In this document: positions 49,860-59,960 of the stretch, piece after piece
Layout: each line of letters begins with the position of its first letter
Numbering within the stretch: the stretch's first letter is position 1
Origin: Hohaiivirga sp031547465
GTDB lineage: Bacteria; Pseudomonadota; Alphaproteobacteria; Rhizobiales; Beijerinckiaceae
Reading direction: 5' to 3'
DNA length: 64,000 nucleotides
NCBI GenBank assembly: GCA_031547465.1
Contig: JAVBRX010000034.1
Coordinates: 1-64,000 of the forward strand
Made by a program: the position numbers and the translations under genes
Notes under the pieces: model-generated
Seen by the model: only the letters and a program-made list of their open reading frames with translations
What the model was told of the DNA's origin: nothing
The model's database searches: none

Positions 49860-50919
49860 GGTCTTTCTCGTTCTTCCCGGCCCGGGCGGCGCGTCCGCGC
49901 GTAGCGGCGTCATAGGCAGCGACGATACGGCGCACGAGATCGTGCCGCACCACATCCGCTTCGCCGAAACGGATGCGTCCGACGCCTTCGACCTTGCCGA
50001 GCAGAGCGCTCGCTTCCACCAGCCCGGACATCTGCCCCGGTGGCAGATCGATCTGCGACGGGTCACCGGTGACGATCATTTTCGAGCCTTCGCCAAGGCG
50101 GGTGAGAAACATTTTCATCTGCATCGGCGTAGTGTTCTGCGCCTCGTCGAGCAGGATGGCGGCGTTCGAAAGGGTGCGCCCGCGCATGAAGGCGAGCGGT
50201 GCAATTTCGATCATGCCGGTCTGCAACCCGCGCTCGACATGCCGCGCCTCCATGAAATCGTAGAGCGCATCGTAGACGGGGCGCAGATACGGATCCACCT
50301 TTTCGCGCATATCGCCGGGCAGGAAGCCGAGCCGCTCGCCCGCTTCCACTGCCGGACGAGACAGAACCAGCCGTTCGACCTCGCCGCGCTCCAGCATCGA
50401 TACCGCATAGCCGACGGCCAGCCATGTCTTGCCGGTTCCGGCGGGGCCTTCGGCAAAAATCAGTTCGTGCTGACGCATGGCGGCGATATAGGCGCTTTGC
50501 ATGGCGGTGCGGGCGCGCACCTGACCACGCTTGCGGGTGGTAATCTGATCGAAGCCGGTGCGCTCGCGCGGCTCTTCTGCTGGAAACAGGTTGCCTTGCA
50601 ACAATTCCTCGCGGATCGCCCCGTCGAGGTCGCCCGCCGACAGGGGCGCACCGGCCCGCACCCGCTCATACAGATTTTCCAGCACCCGGCGCGCCTGATC
50701 GCTGGCGGTCGGGCTGCCCTTGATGACCACGCAATTGCCGTTGGCGGTGGCGGCAATGCCGAGCCGTCGTTCAAGATGCGCGAGGTTCTGGTCGTAAAGG
50801 CCGAACACGGCGCTCGCTAGAACGTTATCCTCAAAAGCCAGCGTCACCTCCGCCACTTCCTCCACACCCGGATAGACGTGCGATGCGTCGGTCGTGCTGG
50901 AGCCATTGTGGTGCTTCAA
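49843..50919 (-). CDS. phoH: PhoH-family ATPase (YbeZ)
   Basis: The product has 358 residues with an N-terminal KH-like part (LGIAATANGNCVVIKGSPTASDQARRVLENL). The RecA-like PhoH domain follows: Walker A GPAGTGKTWLAVG, AEAGERLGFLPGDMREKVDPYLRP-like block and Walker B ILLDEAQNTTPMQMKMFLTRLG. YbeZ works with YbeY in RNA metabolism. The start is a TTG at 50919 with GAGAGG four bases away. I see no better ATG. A RIME-like repeat separates it from miaB. Confidence 0.93.
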   Translation of the reverse strand: MKHHNGSSTTDASHVYPGVEEVAEVTLAFEDNVLASAVFGLYDQNLAHLERRLGIAATANGNCVVIKGSPTASDQARRVLENLYERVRAGAPLSAGDLDGAIREELLQGNLFPAEEPRERTGFDQITTRKRGQVRARTAMQSAYIAAMRQHELIFAEGPAGTGKTWLAVGYAVSMLERGEVERLVLSRPAVEAGERLGFLPGDMREKVDPYLRPVYDALYDFMEARHVERGLQTGMIEIAPLAFMRGRTLSNAAILLDEAQNTTPMQMKMFLTRLGEGSKMIVTGDPSQIDLPPGQMSGLVEASALLGKVEGVGRIRFGEADVVRHDLVRRIVAAYDAATRGRAARAGKNEKDHAEEN

Positions 50920-50942
50920 GATGCCTCTCCCGATGGTCTCTT

Positions 50943-51043
50943 AGAGCATAATATGTTTTCGTATAAACGCATCATGCTCTAATTTCCTTATGTCGCAATG
51001 CTTTATGTGTTTAACCGGAGTCCACTTAAACGCGTATTGCTCT
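50943..51043 (+). repeat. RIME-like palindromic repeat (copy 4) between miaB and phoH
   Basis: The 101-bp element starts AGAGCATAATATG and ends GTATTGCTCT. It contains a first stem (AGAGCAT with ATGCTCT) and a second unit, GCAATGC, GTTTAACCGG and CTTAAACGCG. It lies inside an operon-like row of genes. Confidence 0.8.
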
Positions 51044-51094
51044 AGCCGCTTCTCTTCTCGCTTCACTGTCTCTTGCCTCAGCCTCTTGCCGCCC

Positions 51095-52435
51095 TCACCC
51101 GGTAACCGCTTCGCCGAACAGGCTGTTGCTGCCCATCGCGGCAATGCGCACCGTGGCAACGTCGCCGACCTGATAACGGTCAGTTTCGATCTGCACGGCC
51201 TGAAGATAGGGCGACTTGCCGGCGAGCTGACCGGGATAGCGCCCCGGCTTTTCGAATAACACCTCGACCGTGCGCCCAACCGTCGCGGCATTGAAGGCGT
51301 GGCGCTGTTCTTCGAGAAGCGCCTGCAACCGGTGAAGCCGATCCAGCTTCACGTCCTCTGGTACCTGATCCGCCTTGTCGGCGGCGGGTGTGCCGGGGCG
51401 CGGGCTGTATTTGAACGAAAACGCACTGGCAAAACCGACATCGCACACAAGGCGCATCGTCGCCTCGAAATCGTCATCCGTCTCGCCCGGAAAACCGACG
51501 ATGAAATCGGACGACAAGGCGATATCGGGCCGAGCGGCACGCACCCGGTCGATCAGGCGGCGATAGACATCGCCGGTATGTTGACGGTTCATCGCCGCAA
51601 GAACACGATCGGACCCGGCCTGAACCGGCAGATGCAGATACGGCATCAGCGCACCGAGGTCGCGATGCGCGTCGATCAGGTCATCACCCATATCGTGCGG
51701 ATGACTGGTAGTATAGCGCAGCCGTTTGATGCCGGGAATATCGCTTAAAAGCCGCAGCAGCCGTGGCAAGGACCAGATTTCGCCGTCCGGCCCTATGCCG
51801 TGATAGGCGTTGACGTTCTGACCGATCAGCGTCAACTCCCGCACCCCGGCCTCTGTCAGGCGCTTTGCCTCCTCGACGATGCGCTCGACGGGGCGCGACA
51901 TTTCCGCACCGCGCGTATAAGGCACGACACAGAAAGTGCAGAATTTGTCGCAACCCTCCTGAATGGTGAGGAACGCGCCGACGCCGCGCCGGGCAATAAT
52001 CTGGCGCGATGTTGCGGGCAGGTGATCGAACTTGTCCTCGACCGGAAATTCGGTATCGACCACCCGCCCCTTTTCGGCCTTCGCCAGCAGAGCCGGCAGG
52101 TGATGATAATTCTGCGGCCCGACGACGACATCGACGGCTGAAGCACGGCGCAGGATTTCCGCGCCTTCAGCCTGCGCCACGCATCCGGCGACGACGACCT
52201 TGGTTTCCTGCCCGTGCTTCAGCCGCCGCAGCCTCATTGAGCGCACCCGGCCGAGCTCGGAATAGACCTTCTCCGCCGCTTTCTCACGGATGTGACAGGT
52301 GTTGAGAATGACGAGATCCGCCTCTTCCATGGCCGTGGTCTCGCTATAGCCTTCCTTCGACAGAACGTCGGTCATGCGCTCGGCATCGTAGACGTTCATC
52401 TGGCAGCCATAGGATTTGACGAAGACTTTCTTCAC
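51095..52435 (-). CDS. miaB: tRNA-2-methylthio-N6-dimethylallyladenosine synthase MiaB
   Basis: MiaB adds the methylthio group to i6A37 of tRNA. The 446-residue product has the N-terminal auxiliary cluster Cys residues in SYGCQMNVYD, NTCHIREKA and AGCVAQ. The radical-SAM motif is CDKFCTFC, followed by PYTRGAEMSRP. A C-terminal TRAM domain ends VATVRIAAMGSNSLFG. The start is GTG 52435 with AGGG eight bases upstream. Confidence 0.96.
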   Translation of the reverse strand: MKKVFVKSYGCQMNVYDAERMTDVLSKEGYSETTAMEEADLVILNTCHIREKAAEKVYSELGRVRSMRLRRLKHGQETKVVVAGCVAQAEGAEILRRASAVDVVVGPQNYHHLPALLAKAEKGRVVDTEFPVEDKFDHLPATSRQIIARRGVGAFLTIQEGCDKFCTFCVVPYTRGAEMSRPVERIVEEAKRLTEAGVRELTLIGQNVNAYHGIGPDGEIWSLPRLLRLLSDIPGIKRLRYTTSHPHDMGDDLIDAHRDLGALMPYLHLPVQAGSDRVLAAMNRQHTGDVYRRLIDRVRAARPDIALSSDFIVGFPGETDDDFEATMRLVCDVGFASAFSFKYSPRPGTPAADKADQVPEDVKLDRLHRLQALLEEQRHAFNAATVGRTVEVLFEKPGRYPGQLAGKSPYLQAVQIETDRYQVGDVATVRIAAMGSNSLFGEAVTG

Positions 52436-52529
52436 CGGAAAAACCCTGTTCGTTCACAATGCGGCGATTGTCGGTAAACGCTCTTATTGCGGCGAATTTC
52501 GCGTCTTTGCAACGATTTTCCTACATATC

Positions 52530-53354
52530 TCATGACGCAAGCAAAGCCTGGCGCACGCTTTCCTCGGCCCTGCGGGCCATACTTTTCCGGTCTGCCATCG
52601 CATCGAACGGAATCGACTCGCCCCAGACGACCCGGACATCGAGCGGGCCGTTACATAACAGATCGATGAGATGGCCAGCGAGATCCATGTTGCCGTACCA
52701 GGCGATCTGCGGCCGCTCGCGGCGCGACACAGGCAGGCCGTTGCGCCGCATGTAGCGGATGGCGAGTGGTTGCAGGCGAATATGACCGGCAGAGTAATCG
52801 TCGACTACCGCCTGCACCGCACCGATCAGCGACGACCGGAACGGCAGGATGCGCGTACCGTCGCCAGTCGTGCCTTCGGCGAACAGCACCATGGCGTCAC
52901 CCCCGGCGATGCGCTTCGCCACGGTGCGGTTGACGGCAGCGGTGTCGGAACGCCGGGCGCGATCAATGAACACCGTGCGCTGCATCCGCGCCAAAAACCC
53001 GACTCCCGGCCAGGACGACACTTCCGACTTGGCGATGAACGACAGCGGCCTGAGCGACCCGAGAACCGGAATATCGAACCACGACACATGATTGGCGACG
53101 ATGAAAACCGGATGTCCGTCCGGCGGTACGCCGCGCATATCGACCCGTGTGCCGGTAAGCCGCATGACGAGCCGGTGAAACAGCACCGGCACATACCCCG
53201 CCAGCCGCCAGTTGCGCCGCACCGCCAGCGCCTGCATCGGCGCAAGCACAATGATTGTAAGGCTCAACACCGCCACAATAAGTATGGGACGCACATATCG
53301 AAGGGAAGCGGCCATGCCGGTTTTCGCGCCGATCTTGCCGCCGGGCTGCGTCAT
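52530..53354 (-). CDS. PlsC-type lysophospholipid acyltransferase (possibly OlsA)
   Basis: The 274-residue product has a membrane helix near the N-terminus (PILIVAVLSLTIIVLAPMQAL) and the acyltransferase motifs NHVSWFDIPVLG, MQRTVFIDRARR, VLFAEGTTGDG and LQPLAIRYM. The size and sequence fit the AGP acyltransferases near fur/miaB in Rhizobiales, some of which act as OlsA in ornithine-lipid synthesis. An OlsB-like gene lies at 61.3 kb. It overlaps fur by four bases (ATGA), which fixes the start at 53354. Confidence 0.87.
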   Translation of the reverse strand: MTQPGGKIGAKTGMAASLRYVRPILIVAVLSLTIIVLAPMQALAVRRNWRLAGYVPVLFHRLVMRLTGTRVDMRGVPPDGHPVFIVANHVSWFDIPVLGSLRPLSFIAKSEVSSWPGVGFLARMQRTVFIDRARRSDTAAVNRTVAKRIAGGDAMVLFAEGTTGDGTRILPFRSSLIGAVQAVVDDYSAGHIRLQPLAIRYMRRNGLPVSRRERPQIAWYGNMDLAGHLIDLLCNGPLDVRVVWGESIPFDAMADRKSMARRAEESVRQALLAS

Positions 53355-53809
53355 TCGGTCCCGGAATCCTTGTCGAGGGGAACACAATACAGTTCGAGGC
53401 GGTGATGCACCACCTTGAAGCCAAGCCGCCGGGCAATCTCATTCTGCAAGGCCTCGATCTCTTCCGACTGGAACTCAATGACGTTGCCAGTATCGAGGTC
53501 GATCAGGTGGTCATGGTGATGACCCTGCACCTGTTCATAGCGCGAGCGCCCCTCGCGGAAATCGAGCCGCTCGATGATGCCCTCGCGTTCGAACAGCTTC
53601 AAGGTGCGATACACAGTCGACAGCGAAATCCGGTCATCGACGGTGGCGGCGCGGCGATGCAGATCCAGCACGTCCGGGTGGTCGGTGGCGGCGTCGAGAA
53701 TCCGGGCGATGATGCGACGCTGCCCAGTCATGCGCAACCCGCGCTCCTGACAGGCAACCTCTATCCCCCGCATTGTGTGCCCATTTTGCCCCTGCCCGTC
53801 TTCCGTCAT
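53351..53809 (-). CDS. fur: Fur-family metalloregulator (Fur/Mur)
   Basis: The 152-residue product has the Fur winged helix (ERGLRMTGQRRIIARILD, SLSTVYRTLKLFEREGIIERLDF). The metal region QGHHHDHLIDLDTGNVIEF follows, with no CXXC structural zinc site. In Rhizobiales the Fur homologue in this place usually senses manganese (Mur) or iron. I use the ATG at 53809. The frame is open to 53863. Transcription continues into plsC and miaB, and divergent ilvA lies 282 bases away. Confidence 0.9.
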   Translation of the reverse strand: MTEDGQGQNGHTMRGIEVACQERGLRMTGQRRIIARILDAATDHPDVLDLHRRAATVDDRISLSTVYRTLKLFEREGIIERLDFREGRSRYEQVQGHHHDHLIDLDTGNVIEFQSEEIEALQNEIARRLGFKVVHHRLELYCVPLDKDSGTE

Positions 53810-54091
53810 GCCTGCCTTCACGTTTCTGGACCCGCTCCGGTTGATGTCCTGATTCGGACACACATACTCTCAAAACCTTATGCCGCTTATAGGCCGAGAG
53901 GGGAGGCGCGTAAATGTATCTGGCCGGTTCTTCCCGCCTTCCCTGAGCAGGCGCTGAACCAGATCAGGATTTTCCAGCCTTTATTAGATTCATGCCTGTA
54001 ATTTTCTGTCAAATTGTGCCGTGTTTTTGTCGATTTATTCAGGAAAACCCGGTATCCAGCGCCACGCTCAAATAATCAGGCCGGAAACGCC

Positions 54092-55618
<1,527 letters not shown>

Positions 55619-55678
55619 GATTACACCCATATTCAAAGGGATTGCGCGAACGGCCTGACAAGGCAAAAACCTGCTGTT

Positions 55679-55781
55679 AGAGCGCGATCCGATCAAATTG
55701 CATCGGATTGCGCTCTAACTTTCCTTTATTTCCCGCATTTTCTTGCGTCGAACCGGTGGCCACTTCGGCGGAAAATGCTCT
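55679..55781 (+). repeat. RIME-like palindromic repeat (copy 5) between ilvA and comM
   Basis: The 103-bp element starts AGAGCGCGATCCGAT, pairing at 14 of 15 positions with ATCGGATTGCGCTCT. The second unit has CGAACCGGTGGCCACTTCGG and ends GAAAATGCTCT. Confidence 0.8.
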
Positions 55782-55882
55782 AAGGTGTGGGCATGAACAG
55801 TGCGGCCACACCTGAGCTGTTCGCTCTCCTCTCAATCACCGCAGGATTGGAAAACCTTGAAACCCAGGAAAGCCTTGAAACC

Positions 55883-57427
55883 ATGGTGACACGGGTTGCA
55901 ACCGTTGCATTCGAGGGCATTGAGGCGCGTTCCGTCGATGTGCAGGTGCAGATTTCCAACGGCACGGTCGGGTTCACCATCGTCGGGCTGCCCGACAAGG
56001 CGGTGGCGGAATCGCGTGAGCGGGTGCGTTCGGCGCTGATCGCCTCCGGGCTGGCACTGCCGCTGAAGCGCATCACCATCAACCTTGCGCCCGCCGATCT
56101 GCCGAAGGAAGGCAGCCATTACGACCTGCCGATCGCGCTCGGCATCATGGCCTCGATCGGCGCGATTCCTGCCGACGCCCTCGATGACCTGACGGTCCTC
56201 GGCGAGTTGGCGCTCGACGGCTCGATCACGGCAGTGGCAGGCGTTCTGCCGGCAGCGGTGGCGGCGAACGAGCGCGGGCACGGCCTTGTCTGTCCGGTCT
56301 CCTGCGGCGCGGAGGCGGCATGGGCGGGCGCGGAGATCGACATTCTCGCCCCCGCCTCGCTGGCGCAACTCGCCAATCATTTCGCCGGACGGCAGGTGAT
56401 GAGCCGCCCCGCGCCAGGCATCGCTCCGCAGCCGGGGCATCTGCCGGACCTGCGCGAGGTCAAGGGCCAGGAAAGCGCTAAACGTGCGCTCGAAATCGCC
56501 GCCGCCGGAGCGCATAACCTGCTGTTCACCGGGCCGCCCGGCGCAGGCAAATCCATGCTGGCGCAACGATTGCCGTCAATCCTGCCCGTCCTGTCGCCGC
56601 GTGAGCTTCTGGAAGTGTCGATGATCCAATCGGTTGCCGGAGTACTGGAGAACGGCAGCCTGACCGACCGGCGGCCTTTCCGCGCCCCGCACCATTCGGC
56701 CTCGATGGCGGCTTTGGTCGGCGGCGGCATCGGCGCGAAGCCGGGCGAGATTTCCCTGGCCCATAACGGCGTCCTGTTTCTCGATGAATTGCCGGAATTT
56801 CAGCCGCAGGTTCTCGACGCGCTGCGCCAGCCGCTGGAAACCGGTGAGGTGATGATCGCCCGCGCCAACCGTCGCGCCACTTATCCGGCACGCTTCCAGC
56901 TGGTGGCGGCAATGAATCCATGCCGGTGCGGACATGGTTCGGAACCAGGCTACGTCTGCCGCCGCCAGCCCAATGAGCGCTGCATGGCACAATATCAGGC
57001 ACGGATTTCCGGGCCGTTCCTCGACCGTATCGACCTCGCCATCGACGTTCCTGCCGTCAGCGCCGCCGACCTGATTCTGCCGTCGCCCACCGAGGGATCA
57101 AAAGAGGTAGCGGCGCGGGTGGCGGCAGCGCGGGAGCGGCAGGCGCAACGCTATGCGGCACGGGGATTGGCCGGAATTTCGACCAACGCTGCCTGTCCAC
57201 CATCCCTGGTGCAGGAAATCGCCGAACCGGATGCCGACGGGGTGAAGCTGTTGCAGGGAGCCGCCGACCGGATGCGTCTGTCAGCGCGGGCGTTCCATCG
57301 GGTGCTGAAAGTAGCGCGCACTCTGGCCGATCTCGACGGCGAAGCGCGGGTGCGCCGCATTCATATCGCCGAAGCGCTGTCCTTTCGGATCGCCGCCCCG
57401 GCGGAATCCGGCCTCGCGTCAGCCTGA
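55883..57427 (+). CDS. comM: ComM/YifB-family AAA+ ATPase (Mg-chelatase-like)
   Basis: The product of about 514 residues starts MVTRVATVAFEGIEARSVDV, the family N-terminus. It has the Lon-protease-like domain (VGLPDKAVAESRERVRSAL) and the AAA+ core with Walker A FTGPPGAGKSMLAQRLPS at about 216 and LFLDELPEFQPQVLDALRQP. A zinc-binding CRCGHGSEPGYVCRRQPNERC loop (four Cys) follows. ComM is a hexameric helicase for branch migration during natural transformation. I prefer ATG 55883 to 55787, because the earlier start would add a tail unknown in the family. Confidence 0.94.
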   Translation: MVTRVATVAFEGIEARSVDVQVQISNGTVGFTIVGLPDKAVAESRERVRSALIASGLALPLKRITINLAPADLPKEGSHYDLPIALGIMASIGAIPADALDDLTVLGELALDGSITAVAGVLPAAVAANERGHGLVCPVSCGAEAAWAGAEIDILAPASLAQLANHFAGRQVMSRPAPGIAPQPGHLPDLREVKGQESAKRALEIAAAGAHNLLFTGPPGAGKSMLAQRLPSILPVLSPRELLEVSMIQSVAGVLENGSLTDRRPFRAPHHSASMAALVGGGIGAKPGEISLAHNGVLFLDELPEFQPQVLDALRQPLETGEVMIARANRRATYPARFQLVAAMNPCRCGHGSEPGYVCRRQPNERCMAQYQARISGPFLDRIDLAIDVPAVSAADLILPSPTEGSKEVAARVAAARERQAQRYAARGLAGISTNAACPPSLVQEIAEPDADGVKLLQGAADRMRLSARAFHRVLKVARTLADLDGEARVRRIHIAEALSFRIAAPAESGLASA

Positions 57428-57531
57428 GAATGGGCAATAACCTTACCAAGCTTTTGCACGAGCAACCGCTGATAAGCTCCGACAACGCCCTACAATGAAT
57501 TTTCCTGAACCACGTAATCTGGAGAAATACA

Positions 57532-57742
57532 TTGAAAATCAGTGCCCGCAATCAGATCAAGGGGGAAAATCGTCGAAATCGTTAAAGACTCGATGACTGC
57601 CCATACCCGTATCGATATCGGCGGAATCGTAATCACTTCCGCAATCACCAATGAAGCGGTCGATGATCTCAAGTTTAAAGCCGGTGATGAAGCTTATGCC
57701 ATCATCAAGGCGTCCGACATTATGGTTGGCATTGAGAGCTGA
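57532..57742 (+). pseudogene. mop: Molbindin (Mop/TOBE) gene with a one-base frameshift
   Basis: From TTG 57532 (GGAGAAA upstream) the frame reads KISARNQIKG, the usual Mop N-terminus, then runs out after a G5 tract at 57561-57565. One G fewer would join it to the open frame KIVEIVKDSMTAHTRIDIGG, continuing to VGIES at 57742. Mop proteins bind molybdate with a TOBE fold. A GTG at 57542 could still start a shortened product in the second frame. Either the gene is broken or the tract is a slippage or sequencing error. Confidence 0.7.
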
Positions 57743-57810
57743 ATCTCTCGGATCGATTCCGAAAGTTCTGACGAAGGGATTTCGTTTGATTTTTCGGATG
57801 GACGGAAGCT

Positions 57811-57912
57811 AGAGCGTTTTGCGTTCACACGGAATCGCAAAACGCTCTAAGTGCTTTGATTTCGCAATGTTTTTCGCGTTTAACCGGTATCCACTTAAAC
57901 GCACATTGCTCT
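57811..57912 (+). repeat. RIME-like palindromic repeat (copy 6), the most regular one
   Basis: The 102-bp element has a perfect 13-bp stem (AGAGCGTTTTGCG with its complement, 57811-57848). The second, compound stem has arms GCAATGT/ACATTGC and GCGTTTAA/TTAAACGC around CCGGTATCCAC. The tsaA frame on the other strand runs into it. Confidence 0.9.
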
Positions 57913-58384
57913 ATATCGTCGCCCACCTGAGAATCTCCCGCTTGCGGCGGAGCAAGCGGGACAAAACCGTGTATATCCGGTTTGATGTCAAAAAGCGGTG
58001 TACCGTTGAGGCAATCGAGACCTCGGACGAGAATTACGTTGCCTTCCACTCGCTCCAAACGAACAATGAACGTACCGATGGGATTGGGGCGAACCGGCGT
58101 CCGCAATGAAAAAGTTCCGTGCACTTCCCCATTATTCGCCGGACTCTGAAGGATGAGATCGCGACGGGACAGATTGAGCCAATAAAGAATTTCCAGTGGC
58201 TCGTACCCCTCCACTCCTTTCAAGCTGGATCCCATGGATCGAATATTTCGATACGACACAAGGGACCATCTGGCCGCCCCTGCCGGGGTGTTTCGATGTG
58301 CCCGATGAATATGAGACCGGTATCCGTCGGCGCAGGAAGTTCGGCGGCAACCTCATTTTCCCGGATTTCGTTTTCCCGCACCAT
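57825..58384 (-). pseudogene. trmO: tRNA m6t6A37 methyltransferase gene (TsaA/TrmO) with a frameshift
   Basis: The N-terminal frame from ATG 58384 (AGAGGA upstream) encodes IFIGHIETPRQGRPDG and CRIEIFDPWDPA before a TGA. The rest of the TsaA domain (SLKGVEGYEPLEILYWLNLS, VRPNPIGTFIVRL, GLDCLNGTPLFDIKP) is in another frame. One missing T near 58222 explains it: restoring it gives FDPWDPALKGVEGYE. The tail after SQVGDDIEQ is translated repeat sequence. TrmO methylates t6A37 in tRNA with SAM. It probably is inactive here. Confidence 0.75.
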
Positions 58385-58478
58385 AATGGCCAATCCTCTC
58401 AGACGCACGATTCCGAATGTCATGTCTTCGTGAACACAATGCGCTGTCAATTCACCCGAACAAATTCAATCGTGAACC

Positions 58479-59201
58479 TCACGGAGCGAGGCTGGGGCCG
58501 CAGGTCCGCAAGACATCGGCTTCGAATTTGTCGATGCGCTCGCGAACGATTCGCGCCGCCTCGACACCATCCTGTCGTCTGAAACATGCGACCAGCGTCG
58601 AGAGATCCTCCTTAAGGAAGTGAATATTGCAACCTTTCAAACGCGCCAGCACCCAGTAGCGGATCACGCGGTCGCACAAACCTTCAAGAATCTGCACCAG
58701 AGCAAAGTTACACCCGGCCTCGGCCACGCAGGTATAAAACTGGCGGTAGGTATCGACTACCAGATCGAAATCGGCTGTTTCATCCAGATTCGGCAGCAGG
58801 GTTTCGAGATATTCGATGGTCGCCTGATCCAGTGGCCGGATTGCCGCAGCTGCGGCAACCGCAGGCAGAATAATGCGTCGCACCGCCAAACCGATCATGA
58901 GATCGCTTTTCGACAGATCGCTTACGCATATGCCGCTGCGCGGAGAAATTTTTACCAGCCCGTCCCGGTGCAGTCGGTGCAGGGCATAGTTGACCGGCGT
59001 CCGCCCGAGATCGAGTTGCTTGCAGATGGCGGCCTCGCTCAAAGAACTTCCCGGCAGAAGGCGGAGGTGAATGATATTTTCCTTCAGCAGACGATAGGCC
59101 CGCTCGGTCATTGTTTCATGCACCCGTTGCCGGGGACGGGTTATATTCTCCGCCTGGGCATCGACCTCCCTAGATTTCCGTTTCCGAACTCTCTGCGCCA
59201 T
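58479..59201 (-). CDS. GntR-family regulator, FadR/FCD subgroup
   Basis: The 240-residue product has a basic N-terminal tail, then a winged helix (ERAYRLLKENIIHLRLLPGSSLSEAAICKQLDLGRTPVNYALHRLHRDGLV). A helical FCD ligand-binding domain follows with DLVVDTYRQFYTCVAEAGCN. FCD proteins usually repress catabolic genes and respond to organic acids. The start at ATG 59201 has AGGAA eight bases upstream. A frame from 59342 adds a Cys-rich tail that is unlikely. It is divergent from an amidase gene, its possible target. Confidence 0.88.
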   Translation of the reverse strand: MAQRVRKRKSREVDAQAENITRPRQRVHETMTERAYRLLKENIIHLRLLPGSSLSEAAICKQLDLGRTPVNYALHRLHRDGLVKISPRSGICVSDLSKSDLMIGLAVRRIILPAVAAAAAIRPLDQATIEYLETLLPNLDETADFDLVVDTYRQFYTCVAEAGCNFALVQILEGLCDRVIRYWVLARLKGCNIHFLKEDLSTLVACFRRQDGVEAARIVRERIDKFEADVLRTCGPSLAP

Positions 59202-59641
59202 GGGATCGTTCCTGACTCGGCACGACAATTCCAAGACACGACAACCACAACCGATGAAGGTATGCGAAAGCATCCGCCCTGCCGGGTTGCAATGTCGACA
59301 CTGGCGCAGCGCACCGCAGCCTATGTCGGAAATGACTTCCATCTTTTATAATGTACACGATCTTTAAGAAGTATATCTCTAATGTCATCAAATCTCAACC
59401 GCAAGCCATTTTTGGGAGAATTTAAGGTATCTGTTGCTTTTTCAATATATCTAATGTCAAACACGCCCAATTATAGATCGGTCCGGGTAAATTGTTCATT
59501 TCATAACAGAATATGTCTGAAAATTATTTTCATAAGCTTTTAGTCGTATAGATTTCTTTATTTGATATTTCTGCGTTGCTGACTGTAGCGCGTATCCGAA
59601 TTAGGTTATTTTTCTGATAACCTCCAACGAAAGAGTCTGCG
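59202..59641. other. AT-rich divergent region upstream of the GntR gene
   Basis: The region has two direct copies of TCTAATGTCA (59378-59387 and 59450-59459, 72 bases apart). It also has a stem, AGGTTAT with ATAACCT, around seven bases at 59603-59623. Either could be an operator for the GntR protein. I see no gene in the first 440 bases. Confidence 0.4.
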
Positions 59642-59878
59642 ATGCGGGAAAGCATTAATAATCAGAAAGTTGCACCAGACAGCCAAGTCCTCTTAAGTAA
59701 GAGGCTCTTTGGCAGTGCATTTACTTTGCCGGTTAATGAATCGGTGTTCATACCGATAAACCCTGATCCCGATGGATACGCTTTTCGTTCTCCCGACCCG
59801 CTTCAGCCTATAGAGGCAGGAACAACGACTCATGGTGACCAGTGCGCCATTTCTCTTGGTGTGTTTCCGCCCGGATGA
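59642..59878 (+). CDS. Uncharacterised small ORF (78 aa) before the amidase gene
   Basis: The frame starts MRESINNQKVAPDSQVLLSK and ends SLGVFPPG. GAAAGAG lies about eight bases before the ATG. I recognise no domain, signal or membrane segment. It is AT-richer than its surroundings and could be spurious or a remnant. Confidence 0.25.
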   Translation: MRESINNQKVAPDSQVLLSKRLFGSAFTLPVNESVFIPINPDPDGYAFRSPDPLQPIEAGTTTHGDQCAISLGVFPPG

Positions 59879-59960
59879 AAATGCTTCGCCTCTTTAATTT
59901 CCGCACTTTCTTCGCTTGATCGCCCCTTCCTAAACGAACTCCCTTCAGAAGAGACATGAA

